Assembly (NCBI GenBank): GCA_020634855.1
Contig: JACKAU010000002.1
Coordinates: forward strand, 682,001 to 746,000
From: Anaerolineales bacterium
Lineage (GTDB): Bacteria; Chloroflexota; Anaerolineae; 4572-78; J111
Length of the DNA stretch: 64,000 nucleotides
Reading direction: 5' to 3'
The notes under the pieces: generated by a model
Databases searched by the model: none
What the model was told of the DNA's origin: nothing
What the model saw: the letters and a program-made list of their open reading frames with translations, nothing else
Position numbers and translations under genes: made by a program
Shown here: one piece after another, positions 49,503-56,617 of the stretch
Numbering within the stretch: position 1 is the first letter of the stretch
Layout: the number at the start of each line of letters is the position of its first letter

Positions 49503-49640
49503 GCAGCACGGGCCTAAAGACCCGTGCTGAGCGAGCGAAGCCCTGTCGGGCTAGGATTGGGCCAACTGAGGGCGCTTCAGCGTCCTTCGCTCTCTCAGCG
49601 CGATGGCTTCAGCCTCGCGTTTTTTGGCATAGCCCGCCAT
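49503..49640. repeat. Array of nested hairpins before the VOC gene
   Basis: CAGCACGGG/CCCGTGCTG (49504-49529) is followed by a long-range arm CTGAGCGAGCGAAG (49527-49540) pairing with CTTCGCTCTCTCAG (49585-49598) and a CGCGA/TCGCG hairpin ending in a T run (about 49600-49626). The type resembles extragenic palindromic repeats. No gene lies in the gap. Confidence 0.75.
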
Positions 49641-49669
49641 CTATTAATCATCTGTCACAAGGAGACATC

Positions 49670-50272
49670 ATGCGAAAAATTCAAACGCAAGGCGTACACC
49701 ACATTACCCTGGTCGGCGCGACCCGGCAGGCTAGCATCGACTTCTGGGAAGGCGTATTGGGCATGCCCTTCATCTTCGAGCAGCCCAACCTCGATAACGC
49801 CGATGAGAGCCACCTTTATTTCGATCCCGGCGACGGCCGTCTGATCACCATTTTCACCAATGAAACTCGCGAGATTGATTCGACGCCTAACCCGGAAGGG
49901 ATCGGCAATCTGCATCACATTGCCTTTAGCGTCTCCCGCTCGACCTTTATCGAGACGGCCAAACGGCTCGACGAGCGCGGCATCAAACACACCGGCGAAA
50001 TCGATCGCGGCTTTATGTACTCGATCTACTTCCGTGATCCGATCGGGCAGCGCTACGAACTGGCCAGCTACAAATTCGAGCCGCCGGCCGGGACGACACA
50101 CGCCCAGGTTTTGTTCGAAGCCCATAAGTTGCGCGTGGCTGAAGGCGCTTACAACATCCAGGACTCCCATCTGGCCGACGCCATCGAACTGCTGACCCGG
50201 CGCAATCAAGGCTCGCTGTCAGAAGATCGCGAGGCAAAGCACGCCTACCCGCAGCGGGTTACCGGTCCCTAA
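49670..50272 (+). CDS. VOC-superfamily (glyoxalase/extradiol dioxygenase fold) protein
   Basis: The 200-residue protein has two beta-alpha-beta-beta-beta modules. Candidate metal ligands are the histidines of GVHHITLVG (10-11) and GNLHHIAFSV and the glutamate of GQRYELASYKFEPP. It is the size of a half-length ring-cleaving dioxygenase or a glyoxalase-type lyase, and the reaction cannot be fixed. AAGGAG lies upstream of the ATG. An inverted repeat (50298-50394) follows. Confidence 0.86.
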   Translation: MRKIQTQGVHHITLVGATRQASIDFWEGVLGMPFIFEQPNLDNADESHLYFDPGDGRLITIFTNETREIDSTPNPEGIGNLHHIAFSVSRSTFIETAKRLDERGIKHTGEIDRGFMYSIYFRDPIGQRYELASYKFEPPAGTTHAQVLFEAHKLRVAEGAYNIQDSHLADAIELLTRRNQGSLSEDREAKHAYPQRVTGP

Positions 50273-50297
50273 AGCAGACGTACAAGACGCTAAAACC

Positions 50298-50394
50298 AGA
50301 CCCTAAAGGTTTCCAAACGCAAATTTCAGCCGGAATTTTGGATTGATCGTGCTTCATCTTGTCGAGAACGCACCTTCTAAAACCTTTAGGGTCT
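50298..50394. repeat. AGACCCTAAAGGTTT inverted repeat
   Basis: Perfect 15-bp arms AGACCCTAAAGGTTT (50298-50312) and AAACCTTTAGGGTCT (50380-50394) are separated by 67 bp and fill the gap between the VOC and ThDP-enzyme genes. Confidence 0.85.
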
Positions 50395-50416
50395 TAACCA
50401 TCAGGATAGTTATCCA

Positions 50417-52102
50417 ATGACCACCACCCACACCATAACCGGAGCTAGATTCATCGCCGAAACGCTCCAAGGATACGGCGTGACCCATGTCTTCTACATG
50501 GACGCCATCTTGCGCAAAACGATGATAGAACTGGAAGAATTGGGCATTCGCCGCGTCATTACCCACTCGGAAAAAGCGGCGGCTTATATGGCCGACGGCT
50601 ATGCCCGCGTGTCTCACCGGCCGGGCGTATGTATGGCCCAATCGGTGGGGGCGGCCAATCTCGCCGCCGGGCTGCAAGACGCCTATTTGGGGCGCTCGCC
50701 GGTGATTGCCTTGACCGGCAAAAAACCGCCGCTGTTTCAACACCGCAATGCCTACCAGGAAATCGATCATCGTCCCTTATTTGTACCGGTCACCAAATCC
50801 AGCGCCGATGTCGTCACCCCGGCCCAACTGCCCTTGCTGCTGCGCCAAGCCTTCCGGGAAACGACATCGCACACGCCGCGCCCGGTTCATCTCGATTTGC
50901 TGGGCCACAATGGACGCATGCTGGAAACGGCGGAAGCCGCCTGGCCGGTGATCATCGAAGAGGCGTTTACGCGCTATCCCCCTTTTCGACCCGAACCGGA
51001 CAACGCGGCCATCGAACAGGCGGCTAACGCGATTGCCGCCGCGCAGCGACCGGTCATCGTGGCCGGCGGCGGCGTCCGGCTCTCTTCAGCCGCGAGCGAA
51101 GTGGTGGCTCTGGCCGAACAATTATCCATTCCGGTCGCGACTTCGGTCAATGGAAAAGGTACGATTCCGGATAGCCATCCGCTGAGTATCGGTGTAGTGG
51201 GATCGTATTCGGTGCGGTGCGCCAATCAGATCGTGGCCGAGGCGGACCTGGTGATCTACATCGGCAGCAACACCGGCGACCAGGTCACCCACAGTTGGCG
51301 AGTGCCGCCGGCCGGAACCCCGACTGTGCAAATCGATATCGATCCGGCCGAGATCGGACGCAGCTATGCCGGCGCGGTCGGCGTGGTGGGCGATGCCAGC
51401 ATGGCCATGACCAAACTCAGCGCCGCGCTGGATAGCCCATCAGTCAACGCCGCCTGGCTGGAGCGAGTGCAGACTCTGGTCAGCGAGTGGCGTGATGAAA
51501 TCGAACCCCTACGTCAATCGGAGGCCGTGCCAATCCGGCCCGAACGGCTGTGTCAAGAAGTGAGCGCGGCGCTGCCGTCGAACGGCGTGTTGGTGGCCGA
51601 CACCGGCTATTCCGCCATCTGGACGGCGACGATGGTCTACCTGAACCAGCCGGGCCAGACCTATCTCCGAGCGGCCGGGTCGCTGGGGTGGGCCTTTCCG
51701 GCGGCGCTGGGCGTCAAATGCGCCGTACCGGATCGACCGGTCATCTGCTTCACCGGCGACGGCGGCTTCTGGTATCACCTCAGCGAATTGGAAACCGCGC
51801 GGCGGAACCAGATCAACACCGTCACCATTATCAACAACAACGGTGGATTGGCCCAGGGCATTCCGGATATTCACACCATTTACCGCGGTCGATCCGGCCG
51901 GCCGGAAGAACTTTATCGCTTCGAGCCGGTCAACTTCGCCCGCATCGCCCAAGAAATGGGCTGCTGGAGCCGGCGGGTAGAGCAGCCCGCCGACCTCGGC
52001 GAGGCCATTCAACAGGCTCTAGCCGCCGAAAGACCCGCTGTGGTTGAGGTCATAACCGGGTTGGATTATCACGCGCCGAATGCCTGGGTTCCGGCCGGTT
52101 GA
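50417..52102 (+). CDS. Thiamine-diphosphate-dependent enzyme, acetolactate-synthase-like
   Basis: The 561-residue protein has the three-domain layout of the acetohydroxyacid synthase / pyruvate oxidase superfamily. The activating glutamate is Glu52 in THSEKAAAYMADGYARV. The central domain has an IVAGGGVRLSSA strand. The ThDP/Mg motif is GDGGFWYHLSELETARR through INNNGG (about 447-477). Catalytic acetolactate synthase features cannot be verified, and relatives include sulfoacetaldehyde, oxalyl-CoA and benzoylformate enzymes. It lies between the VOC and MetE-like genes. No ilvN-type regulatory subunit is nearby, which argues against a biosynthetic role in isoleucine/valine synthesis. Confidence 0.88.
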   Translation: MTTTHTITGARFIAETLQGYGVTHVFYMDAILRKTMIELEELGIRRVITHSEKAAAYMADGYARVSHRPGVCMAQSVGAANLAAGLQDAYLGRSPVIALTGKKPPLFQHRNAYQEIDHRPLFVPVTKSSADVVTPAQLPLLLRQAFRETTSHTPRPVHLDLLGHNGRMLETAEAAWPVIIEEAFTRYPPFRPEPDNAAIEQAANAIAAAQRPVIVAGGGVRLSSAASEVVALAEQLSIPVATSVNGKGTIPDSHPLSIGVVGSYSVRCANQIVAEADLVIYIGSNTGDQVTHSWRVPPAGTPTVQIDIDPAEIGRSYAGAVGVVGDASMAMTKLSAALDSPSVNAAWLERVQTLVSEWRDEIEPLRQSEAVPIRPERLCQEVSAALPSNGVLVADTGYSAIWTATMVYLNQPGQTYLRAAGSLGWAFPAALGVKCAVPDRPVICFTGDGGFWYHLSELETARRNQINTVTIINNNGGLAQGIPDIHTIYRGRSGRPEELYRFEPVNFARIAQEMGCWSRRVEQPADLGEAIQQALAAERPAVVEVITGLDYHAPNAWVPAG

Positions 52103-52240
52103 GGTTGCGGCAACAACTCAGATTGTCCCACGCTGTAAAGCGTGTAATTTGGGTAGAGTTTTCCGCTCGCCAGCGCGATGGCCTATGATCATCCGTCGGC
52201 ATCGAACTATCGAACACCCATGAAGTTTTGATCCGGACGC

Positions 52241-52377
52241 CGATCACACTTTCATGGACGCACGGAGCTGTGATCGCGATCCCGATCAGACCTTCATGGA
52301 CGTACGGAGGTGTGATCGCGACCCCGATCAGACTTTCCTGGACGCACGGAGGTGTGATCGCGATGTCGATCGGACGG
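52241..52377. repeat. 42-bp tandem repeat, three units and a partial fourth
   Basis: Units start at 52241, 52283 and 52325 (each CGATCAnAC...TGTGATCGCGA) with a partial fourth at 52367. Each unit can pair CGATCACA with TGTGATCG, and GATCGCGATC is palindromic. Forty-two is a multiple of three, but no start codon with a ribosome-binding site precedes it. Confidence 0.85.
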
Positions 52378-52438
52378 TCGAGAGACGTTTGCGAATACCA
52401 GACCTTATAAACTCAGTTCGATAATTAAAGTCGAGCAT

Positions 52439-52594
52439 GTCATTTCGTAGCCGGAGGCGGAGAAATCCCTCAGACGTCCAGGTATGATGAAGTCTTCGCT
52501 GGGAAAAAGGGGCGTTGTCACTTTAAAATTTCCCAGCCGGACCCCTTTTCCTGGTATGGTCACAGGGATTTCTCCGCTGACGCTCCGAAATGAC
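52439..52594. repeat. 156-bp palindromic element with GTCATTTCG ends
   Basis: The left end GTCATTTCG (52439) and right end CGAAATGAC (52586-52594) are exact inverted repeats. The pairing continues through GGAGAAATCCCT / AGGGATTTCTCC and inner GGAAAAAGGGG / CCCCTTTTCC. It encodes nothing. It resembles dispersed palindromes of the TCATTTCG...GAGAAATC type found in many genomes. Confidence 0.8.
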
Positions 52595-52685
52595 ATGAAG
52601 GACAGCTATCTCCGAACTGAGGTTATAAGGTCTACCCTCGTAGTGGGTAAGGAGCGACAAAGCCGGCTTGGTCATCCAGGATTAG

Positions 52686-52726
52686 GTCAAAGTAAACTTT
52701 GACGCTCCAGATCGTTATTTGCAAGG
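52686..52726. repeat. Shared 41-bp block with perfect GTCAAAG-TAAA-CTTTGAC palindrome, copy 2
   Basis: GTCAAAGTAAACTTTGAC (52686-52703) is a perfect inverted repeat. The whole block matches 47300-47340 at 35 of 41 positions. It directly abuts the ribosome-binding site of the MetE-like gene, so it may be an operator there. Confidence 0.7.
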
Positions 52727-52734
52727 AGGCAATG

Positions 52735-53901
52735 ATGCTACACAGTACCAATCGTATTTTAACTACCCACGCCGGCAGCCTGCCGCGACCGCAATCGTTG
52801 ATTGCGCTGCATACGGCCAAGTTTGGCGGCGCCCAGGTGGCAGAGGCGGCGCTGGCCCAAGCCGTCGAGGCGGCCACACGGGCGGTCATCGCCAAACAGA
52901 TCGAGGCCGGGATCGACATTATCAACAACGGCGAGTTGGGGCGCGAAAGCTTCTTTACCTACGTTCAGCATCGCATGACCGGTTTTGGTGGCACCGGCGT
53001 TCGGCCGATTATGGCCGACCTGAGCCGCTATCCCGGCAGCTTAGAGCGCCGCCGCCAGGCGATGGGCTCGGATGAACGGGTCGATCTGCTGAAAGCGCCC
53101 AAGGCGATCGGGCCGGTCAGTTACGTCAACGCGACGCCGATTGAGCAGGAGTGTCGCCAACTGCAACACCTGCTGGCTGAAACCGACGGCAAGTATAGCC
53201 AGGTCTTTATGTCTGCGCCGTCGCCCGGTATTATTGCCGCCGGTATGCAGAATGACTACTACGATGACCTGGAGGCTTACATCGACGCCATCGCCGAGGC
53301 GCTGCGCACCGAATACACCGCCATTGCCGACGCCGGCTTCGTGCTTCAGATCGACGCGCCGGATATGGCCCTGGAGCGGCACACCCTGTTTCAGGATAAG
53401 CCATTAGAAGATTTCCTGGCCTTCGTGCGGCTGGTAGTGACCGCCATCAACCGGGCGCTAACCGGCATCCCCCGCGAGCAGGTCCGGCTGCATGTCTGCT
53501 GGGGCAACTACGAAGGGCCGCACGATTGCGATGTCCCTCTGGCCGATATCTGGCCGGAAGTGTCGCAAATCAACGCCGGCGCGATCATGCTGTCGATGGC
53601 CAATCCCCGCCACGCCCACGAATACCGCCTGTTTGAAGACCCCGCTTTTCTGGGCGACCGGCTGCTCGTCACCGGCGTCATCGACACCACAACCAATTAC
53701 ATCGAACACCCGGAAACCGTGGCCGACCGCATCGAGCGGGTGGCCAACGCCATCGGCGATCCCCGCCGCATCATCGCCGGCACCGACTGCGGCTTCGAGA
53801 CCGCCGCCGGCTCCAAGATGGTTGTTGAAGAGGTGGTTTGGGCCAAACTGCGATCTCTGGCTGAAGGCGCGGCCATCGCGTCGAAACGGTTGCTAGGCTG
53901 A
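52735..53901 (+). CDS. Cobalamin-independent methionine synthase (MetE C-terminal) family zinc methyltransferase
   Basis: From the ATG at 52735 (AAGGAGG five bases upstream) the protein has 388 residues, only the size of the MetE C-terminal half. It opens TTHAGSLPRPQSL. The zinc ligands appear to be present in LHVCWGNYEGPHD (His and Cys) and GTDCGFETAAG (Cys). Such stand-alone proteins move methyl or alkyl groups to thiols; some act on coenzyme-M-type epoxide adducts and some on homocysteine. The substrate is unknown. It ends the plus-strand series and converges on the LLM oxidoreductase after 86 bp. Confidence 0.88.
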   Translation: MLHSTNRILTTHAGSLPRPQSLIALHTAKFGGAQVAEAALAQAVEAATRAVIAKQIEAGIDIINNGELGRESFFTYVQHRMTGFGGTGVRPIMADLSRYPGSLERRRQAMGSDERVDLLKAPKAIGPVSYVNATPIEQECRQLQHLLAETDGKYSQVFMSAPSPGIIAAGMQNDYYDDLEAYIDAIAEALRTEYTAIADAGFVLQIDAPDMALERHTLFQDKPLEDFLAFVRLVVTAINRALTGIPREQVRLHVCWGNYEGPHDCDVPLADIWPEVSQINAGAIMLSMANPRHAHEYRLFEDPAFLGDRLLVTGVIDTTTNYIEHPETVADRIERVANAIGDPRRIIAGTDCGFETAAGSKMVVEEVVWAKLRSLAEGAAIASKRLLG

Positions 53902-53987
53902 TTGCTACCTGTCGTCTGTGTCGTGTGAAGGCAAAAACGGCGCTCATAGAGGCTCTGGTAAGGCGAACGGAACGGTTTTACCGCTGC

Positions 53988-55010
53988 TTAATCCTGCTGA
54001 AATCCGGTCAGGGTCGCCTGCCAACCGGCTTCATTTTCACCCGGCACAAAGGGGATGTAGTAGCTAACCCGATCGAGCAGCCCGCCGGCGTACTTGGCCT
54101 TGATCTTAGCCGGTAGTTCGGCCCAAGTACCGCTCACCACAAACTCAGCCAGCATCTCGTCGGTAACGAGGCGGGGCATCTCGGTCCATCGGCCCCGAGC
54201 CGCCAGCCGGCTCAACCGCTCGGCAATGTCGCTCCAACCGTGGAGTTCCATGACCACCCGGTAGGCGGGGGTACTGGCATAGAATGAGATTTGCTGTCGC
54301 GCCTCGGCTTCATACGCTTTGGCTTGGCCGGCATCATCCGTCGGCGTCACAAAGACGTTAGAGGACAATTCGATCTCGGCCCGTTGCCGTCCACGCTTTT
54401 GCAGCCCTGTTTCAAGCTGGGGCAGAGCAAATTCCTTGATATAGCGGGCGGTGTGCAGCGGATGGAGGTGTACCCCTTGGCACAACTCCCCGGCCAGTTG
54501 CAGCATGTTTTTGTTCATGGCCGAGATGTAGATAGGGATATCGGGATAATCGTGCGGGCCGGGATTAAAAAACGGGGTCATCAGGGTCAGTTTGAAGAAC
54601 TCGCCTCGGAAGTTGAGCTTGGTCCCGTTCTGCCAGCAATCCCACAAGGCTCGCATCGCTAAGATGACCTCGCGGAGTTTGGCCACAGGCTGCTCCCACT
54701 TTACGCCCAATCTGCGTTCGTTATGAGCCTTCACCTGGGTCCCTAACCCGACCACAAACCGGCCTTGCGAATATTTGGCCAAATCCCAGGCGATATGGGC
54801 CAGAATGGCCGGGCTACGGGGAAAAGCTACGGCGATACCGGTGCCCAGGGTAACCCGCTGGCTATACTCGGCGGCCAGCACCAGCGGCAAGAAGGCATCG
54901 TGAGCCGTCTCCGAAACCCAAATGCCGTCGAAGCCAATGGCCTCGGCCTGACGGGTCAACTGTGGTATCTCGGTCAAATCGGCAGCGAGCAGGGCGGCAT
55001 CAAATTTCAT
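53988..55010 (-). CDS. LLM-class (luciferase-like) F420-type oxidoreductase
   Basis: The 340-residue TIM-barrel protein begins MKFDAALLAADLTEIPQLTRQAEAIGFDGIWVSE. It contains LGTGIAVAFPRSPAILAHIAWDLAKYSQGRFVVGLGTQV, typical of F420-dependent members of the LLM class. Reactions in the family are hydride transfers to F420 or FMN substrates; the substrate here is unknown. It follows tag by about 35 bp on the same strand and converges on the MetE-like gene. Confidence 0.9.
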   Translation of the reverse strand: MKFDAALLAADLTEIPQLTRQAEAIGFDGIWVSETAHDAFLPLVLAAEYSQRVTLGTGIAVAFPRSPAILAHIAWDLAKYSQGRFVVGLGTQVKAHNERRLGVKWEQPVAKLREVILAMRALWDCWQNGTKLNFRGEFFKLTLMTPFFNPGPHDYPDIPIYISAMNKNMLQLAGELCQGVHLHPLHTARYIKEFALPQLETGLQKRGRQRAEIELSSNVFVTPTDDAGQAKAYEAEARQQISFYASTPAYRVVMELHGWSDIAERLSRLAARGRWTEMPRLVTDEMLAEFVVSGTWAELPAKIKAKYAGGLLDRVSYYIPFVPGENEAGWQATLTGFQQD

Positions 55011-55045
55011 CGGGGGTTAGCCTCGATACGATCATTAATTTGCCC

Positions 55046-55603
55046 TTAACGCCCGTATCGAAAACAGTCCACGACGTGGTCATTAACCATGCCCGTCGCC
55101 TGCATAAAAGCATAGCAGATAGTCGGGCCGACAAAATTGAAGCCGCGTTTGCGGAGGTCTTTGCTCATCGCGGTCGATTCAGGCGTTTTGGCCGGGATGT
55201 CGGACAGGGATGTCCAGGCGTTTTGGATCGGTTGGCCGCCGACAAATTGCCAGATGTAGGTATCGAACGAGCCGAACGCCTCTTGGATCGCCAGAAACGC
55301 TTTGGCATTTTGCACAGTAGCTTCGATTTTACGTCGGTTGCGGACGATGCCGGGGTTGGCGAGCAGTTCTTCGATTTTGGCGGCGTCGTAGCGGGCCACG
55401 GTTTCGATGTCAAAGTGATCGAAGGCCAGCCGGTAGTTCTCACGCTTGCGGAGAATGGTGATCCAGCTTAGACCGGCTTGAGCGCCTTCCAGGATCAGCA
55501 TCTCAAAGAGGCGTTGGTCATCGTGCAGGGGCACGCCCCACTCCTCATCGTGATAGGCGATATACAGCGGGTCGTCGCCGACCCAGGCGCAGCGTGTGTT
55601 CAT
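55046..55603 (-). CDS. tag: DNA-3-methyladenine glycosylase I
   Basis: The 185-residue helix-hairpin-helix glycosylase starts MNTRCAWVGDDPLYIAYHDEEWGVP. It has the catalytic-pocket glutamate in FEMLILEGAQAGLSW and ends with VNDHVVDCFRYGR. The zinc ligands are the N-terminal Cys and His-type residues and the C-terminal H..DCF. It removes 3-methyladenine from alkylated DNA. The ATG overlaps the stop of the upstream small membrane protein by 4 bp (ATGA); a longer in-frame reading to 55678 adds unconserved residues. Confidence 0.95.
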   Translation of the reverse strand: MNTRCAWVGDDPLYIAYHDEEWGVPLHDDQRLFEMLILEGAQAGLSWITILRKRENYRLAFDHFDIETVARYDAAKIEELLANPGIVRNRRKIEATVQNAKAFLAIQEAFGSFDTYIWQFVGGQPIQNAWTSLSDIPAKTPESTAMSKDLRKRGFNFVGPTICYAFMQATGMVNDHVVDCFRYGR

Positions 55604-56073
55604 GTGAAAAATACCACTCCTATAGCGATCATCGACACCAGGATCGAGATGCCCAACGAAATGATGATAATCGGCCATGGCCCCCAGGTGAGCCAGGAAT
55701 TAGAGGTCGATTTGGCGGCCGTTGTCACCCGGCCGGCTTTGAACAAAACATAATCTGTCGCTTTTTCCGGCGGGGCGTCATCGTAAAGCCACTGCTCGAC
55801 CCCCGGCTCCGGCTGTCGTACGGATTGGGGGTCGCCCCAGGCCAGCCGGACCATCTCCGGCGTCATATCCGGCTCCACTTGACGGTCGAGCAGTTGGCGG
55901 CAGATCGTTTCGCCCCAGACATCCCGCTGCTCCCAGATGTGATCGGTCCGCTCGGCGCTTTCGGTCTCGCGACGCGGGCGCGCTATCCACCAAATCACGG
56001 CCACAAATGAACCGACGCTGACCGGCGTCAGCACAATCATAAAAATCCAGAAAACGATTTCACCTTGTTGCAT
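55600..56073 (-). CDS. Small membrane protein with a BamE/SmpA-like middle segment
   Basis: The 157-residue protein has one membrane helix near each end (about 5-31 and 132-156). Between them lies a soluble part containing DMTPEMVRLAWGDPQSVRQ and VEQWLYDD. That pattern of a helix with a turn before a GDP/GxP and then W.Y resembles the BamE/SmpA/OmlA fold, which is an inference. It overlaps tag by 4 bp and is probably cotranscribed. Function unknown. Confidence 0.75.
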   Translation of the reverse strand: MQQGEIVFWIFMIVLTPVSVGSFVAVIWWIARPRRETESAERTDHIWEQRDVWGETICRQLLDRQVEPDMTPEMVRLAWGDPQSVRQPEPGVEQWLYDDAPPEKATDYVLFKAGRVTTAAKSTSNSWLTWGPWPIIIISLGISILVSMIAIGVVFFT

Positions 56074-56098
56074 ATTTACTTAAGTTCCCAAAAAGAAG

Positions 56099-56229
56099 TT
56101 GGTTGATTGGTTAGTGGGTTGGTTAGTTTGTTTGTTTATTGGTTGGTTGGTTTGATGAGTGGATGGATCACAACTACCGATCAAACCAACTAACTAACTA
56201 TCTACCATCCAACTAACCCCCATCCAACC
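56099..56229. repeat. Simple-word inverted repeat
   Basis: GGTTGATTGGTTAG / GGTTGGTTGG words on the left are mirrored by CCAACTAACTAACTA and CCATCCAACTAACC on the right. The composition is the same kind as the other short-word repeats of the window but non-coding. Confidence 0.7.
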
Positions 56230-56334
56230 AGCTATTTTAATCCCATTTTCGGGAAAGCGACAGTTTTGCGTAGGCTTTGCAGCAAGGTACCATATAATAG
56301 AAGTCAAGTACGATGGGTCGAGAAGGGCTATAAT

Positions 56335-56408
56335 AGACACAGTTACATATTAGATGTAACCTCTTCTCCTCCTTTTGGAAAAGCCGGGCTTGGTCACCCC
56401 GGTTTTTT
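56335..56408 (+). ncRNA. Candidate small RNA with C-rich anti-SD-like segment
   Basis: Two TATAATAGA boxes (56293 and 56329) precede a palindrome GTTACAT/ATGTAAC (56342-56360). A single-stranded TCTCCTCCTTTT follows, then a GC-rich hairpin ending in six T residues (56379-56408). There is no reading frame with a ribosome-binding site, and both flanking genes run the other way. No good -35 box was found. The CCTCCTTT stretch matches the 16S anti-Shine-Dalgarno end, as in C-rich regulatory RNAs. Confidence 0.4.
56379..56408. terminator. Intrinsic terminator hairpin
   Basis: AAAAGCCGGG / CCCGGTTTTTT with a 9-10 nt loop. It has a T run on the plus strand and a shorter TTTT on the minus strand, where it could also stop read-through from the aminotransferase gene about 210 bp away. 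Confidence 0.8.
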
Positions 56409-56511
56409 CAATTTTAAACGGTTTCCACTTTGCCCGGCCATCTGGAGATTTGCAATTCGCTTAAAGCCTTAGAGGACTCACGCAATTGATACGCTAGAAC
56501 CAAAAAAATCA

Positions 56512-56578
56512 GCCACGAATGGCACGAATTGACACGAAAAACAAAAAACAATTAGTGAAAATTCGTGTCATTCGTGGC
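56512..56578. repeat. ATTCGTGTCATTCGTGGC inverted repeat
   Basis: Arms GCCACGAATGGCACGAATT (56512-56530) and AATTCGTGTCATTCGTGGC (56560-56578) match at 18 of 19 positions, with a 29-nt AT-rich loop. Similar words occur in many unrelated bacterial genomes. It lies just after the aminotransferase stop. Confidence 0.85.
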
Positions 56579-56617
56579 AAAAAATCCTGAACCGCGTAAT
56601 GTTTACCAAGACTTATT

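Noticed and set aside
52228..52410. Possible small gene made of the 42-bp repeats (14-residue protein repeats)
   Set aside because: Its only start is a TTG without a ribosome-binding site. The open frame follows from a repeat length divisible by three.
56266..56472. 68-codon plus-strand frame over the candidate small RNA
   Set aside because: It runs through the terminator hairpin and has no initiation signals.
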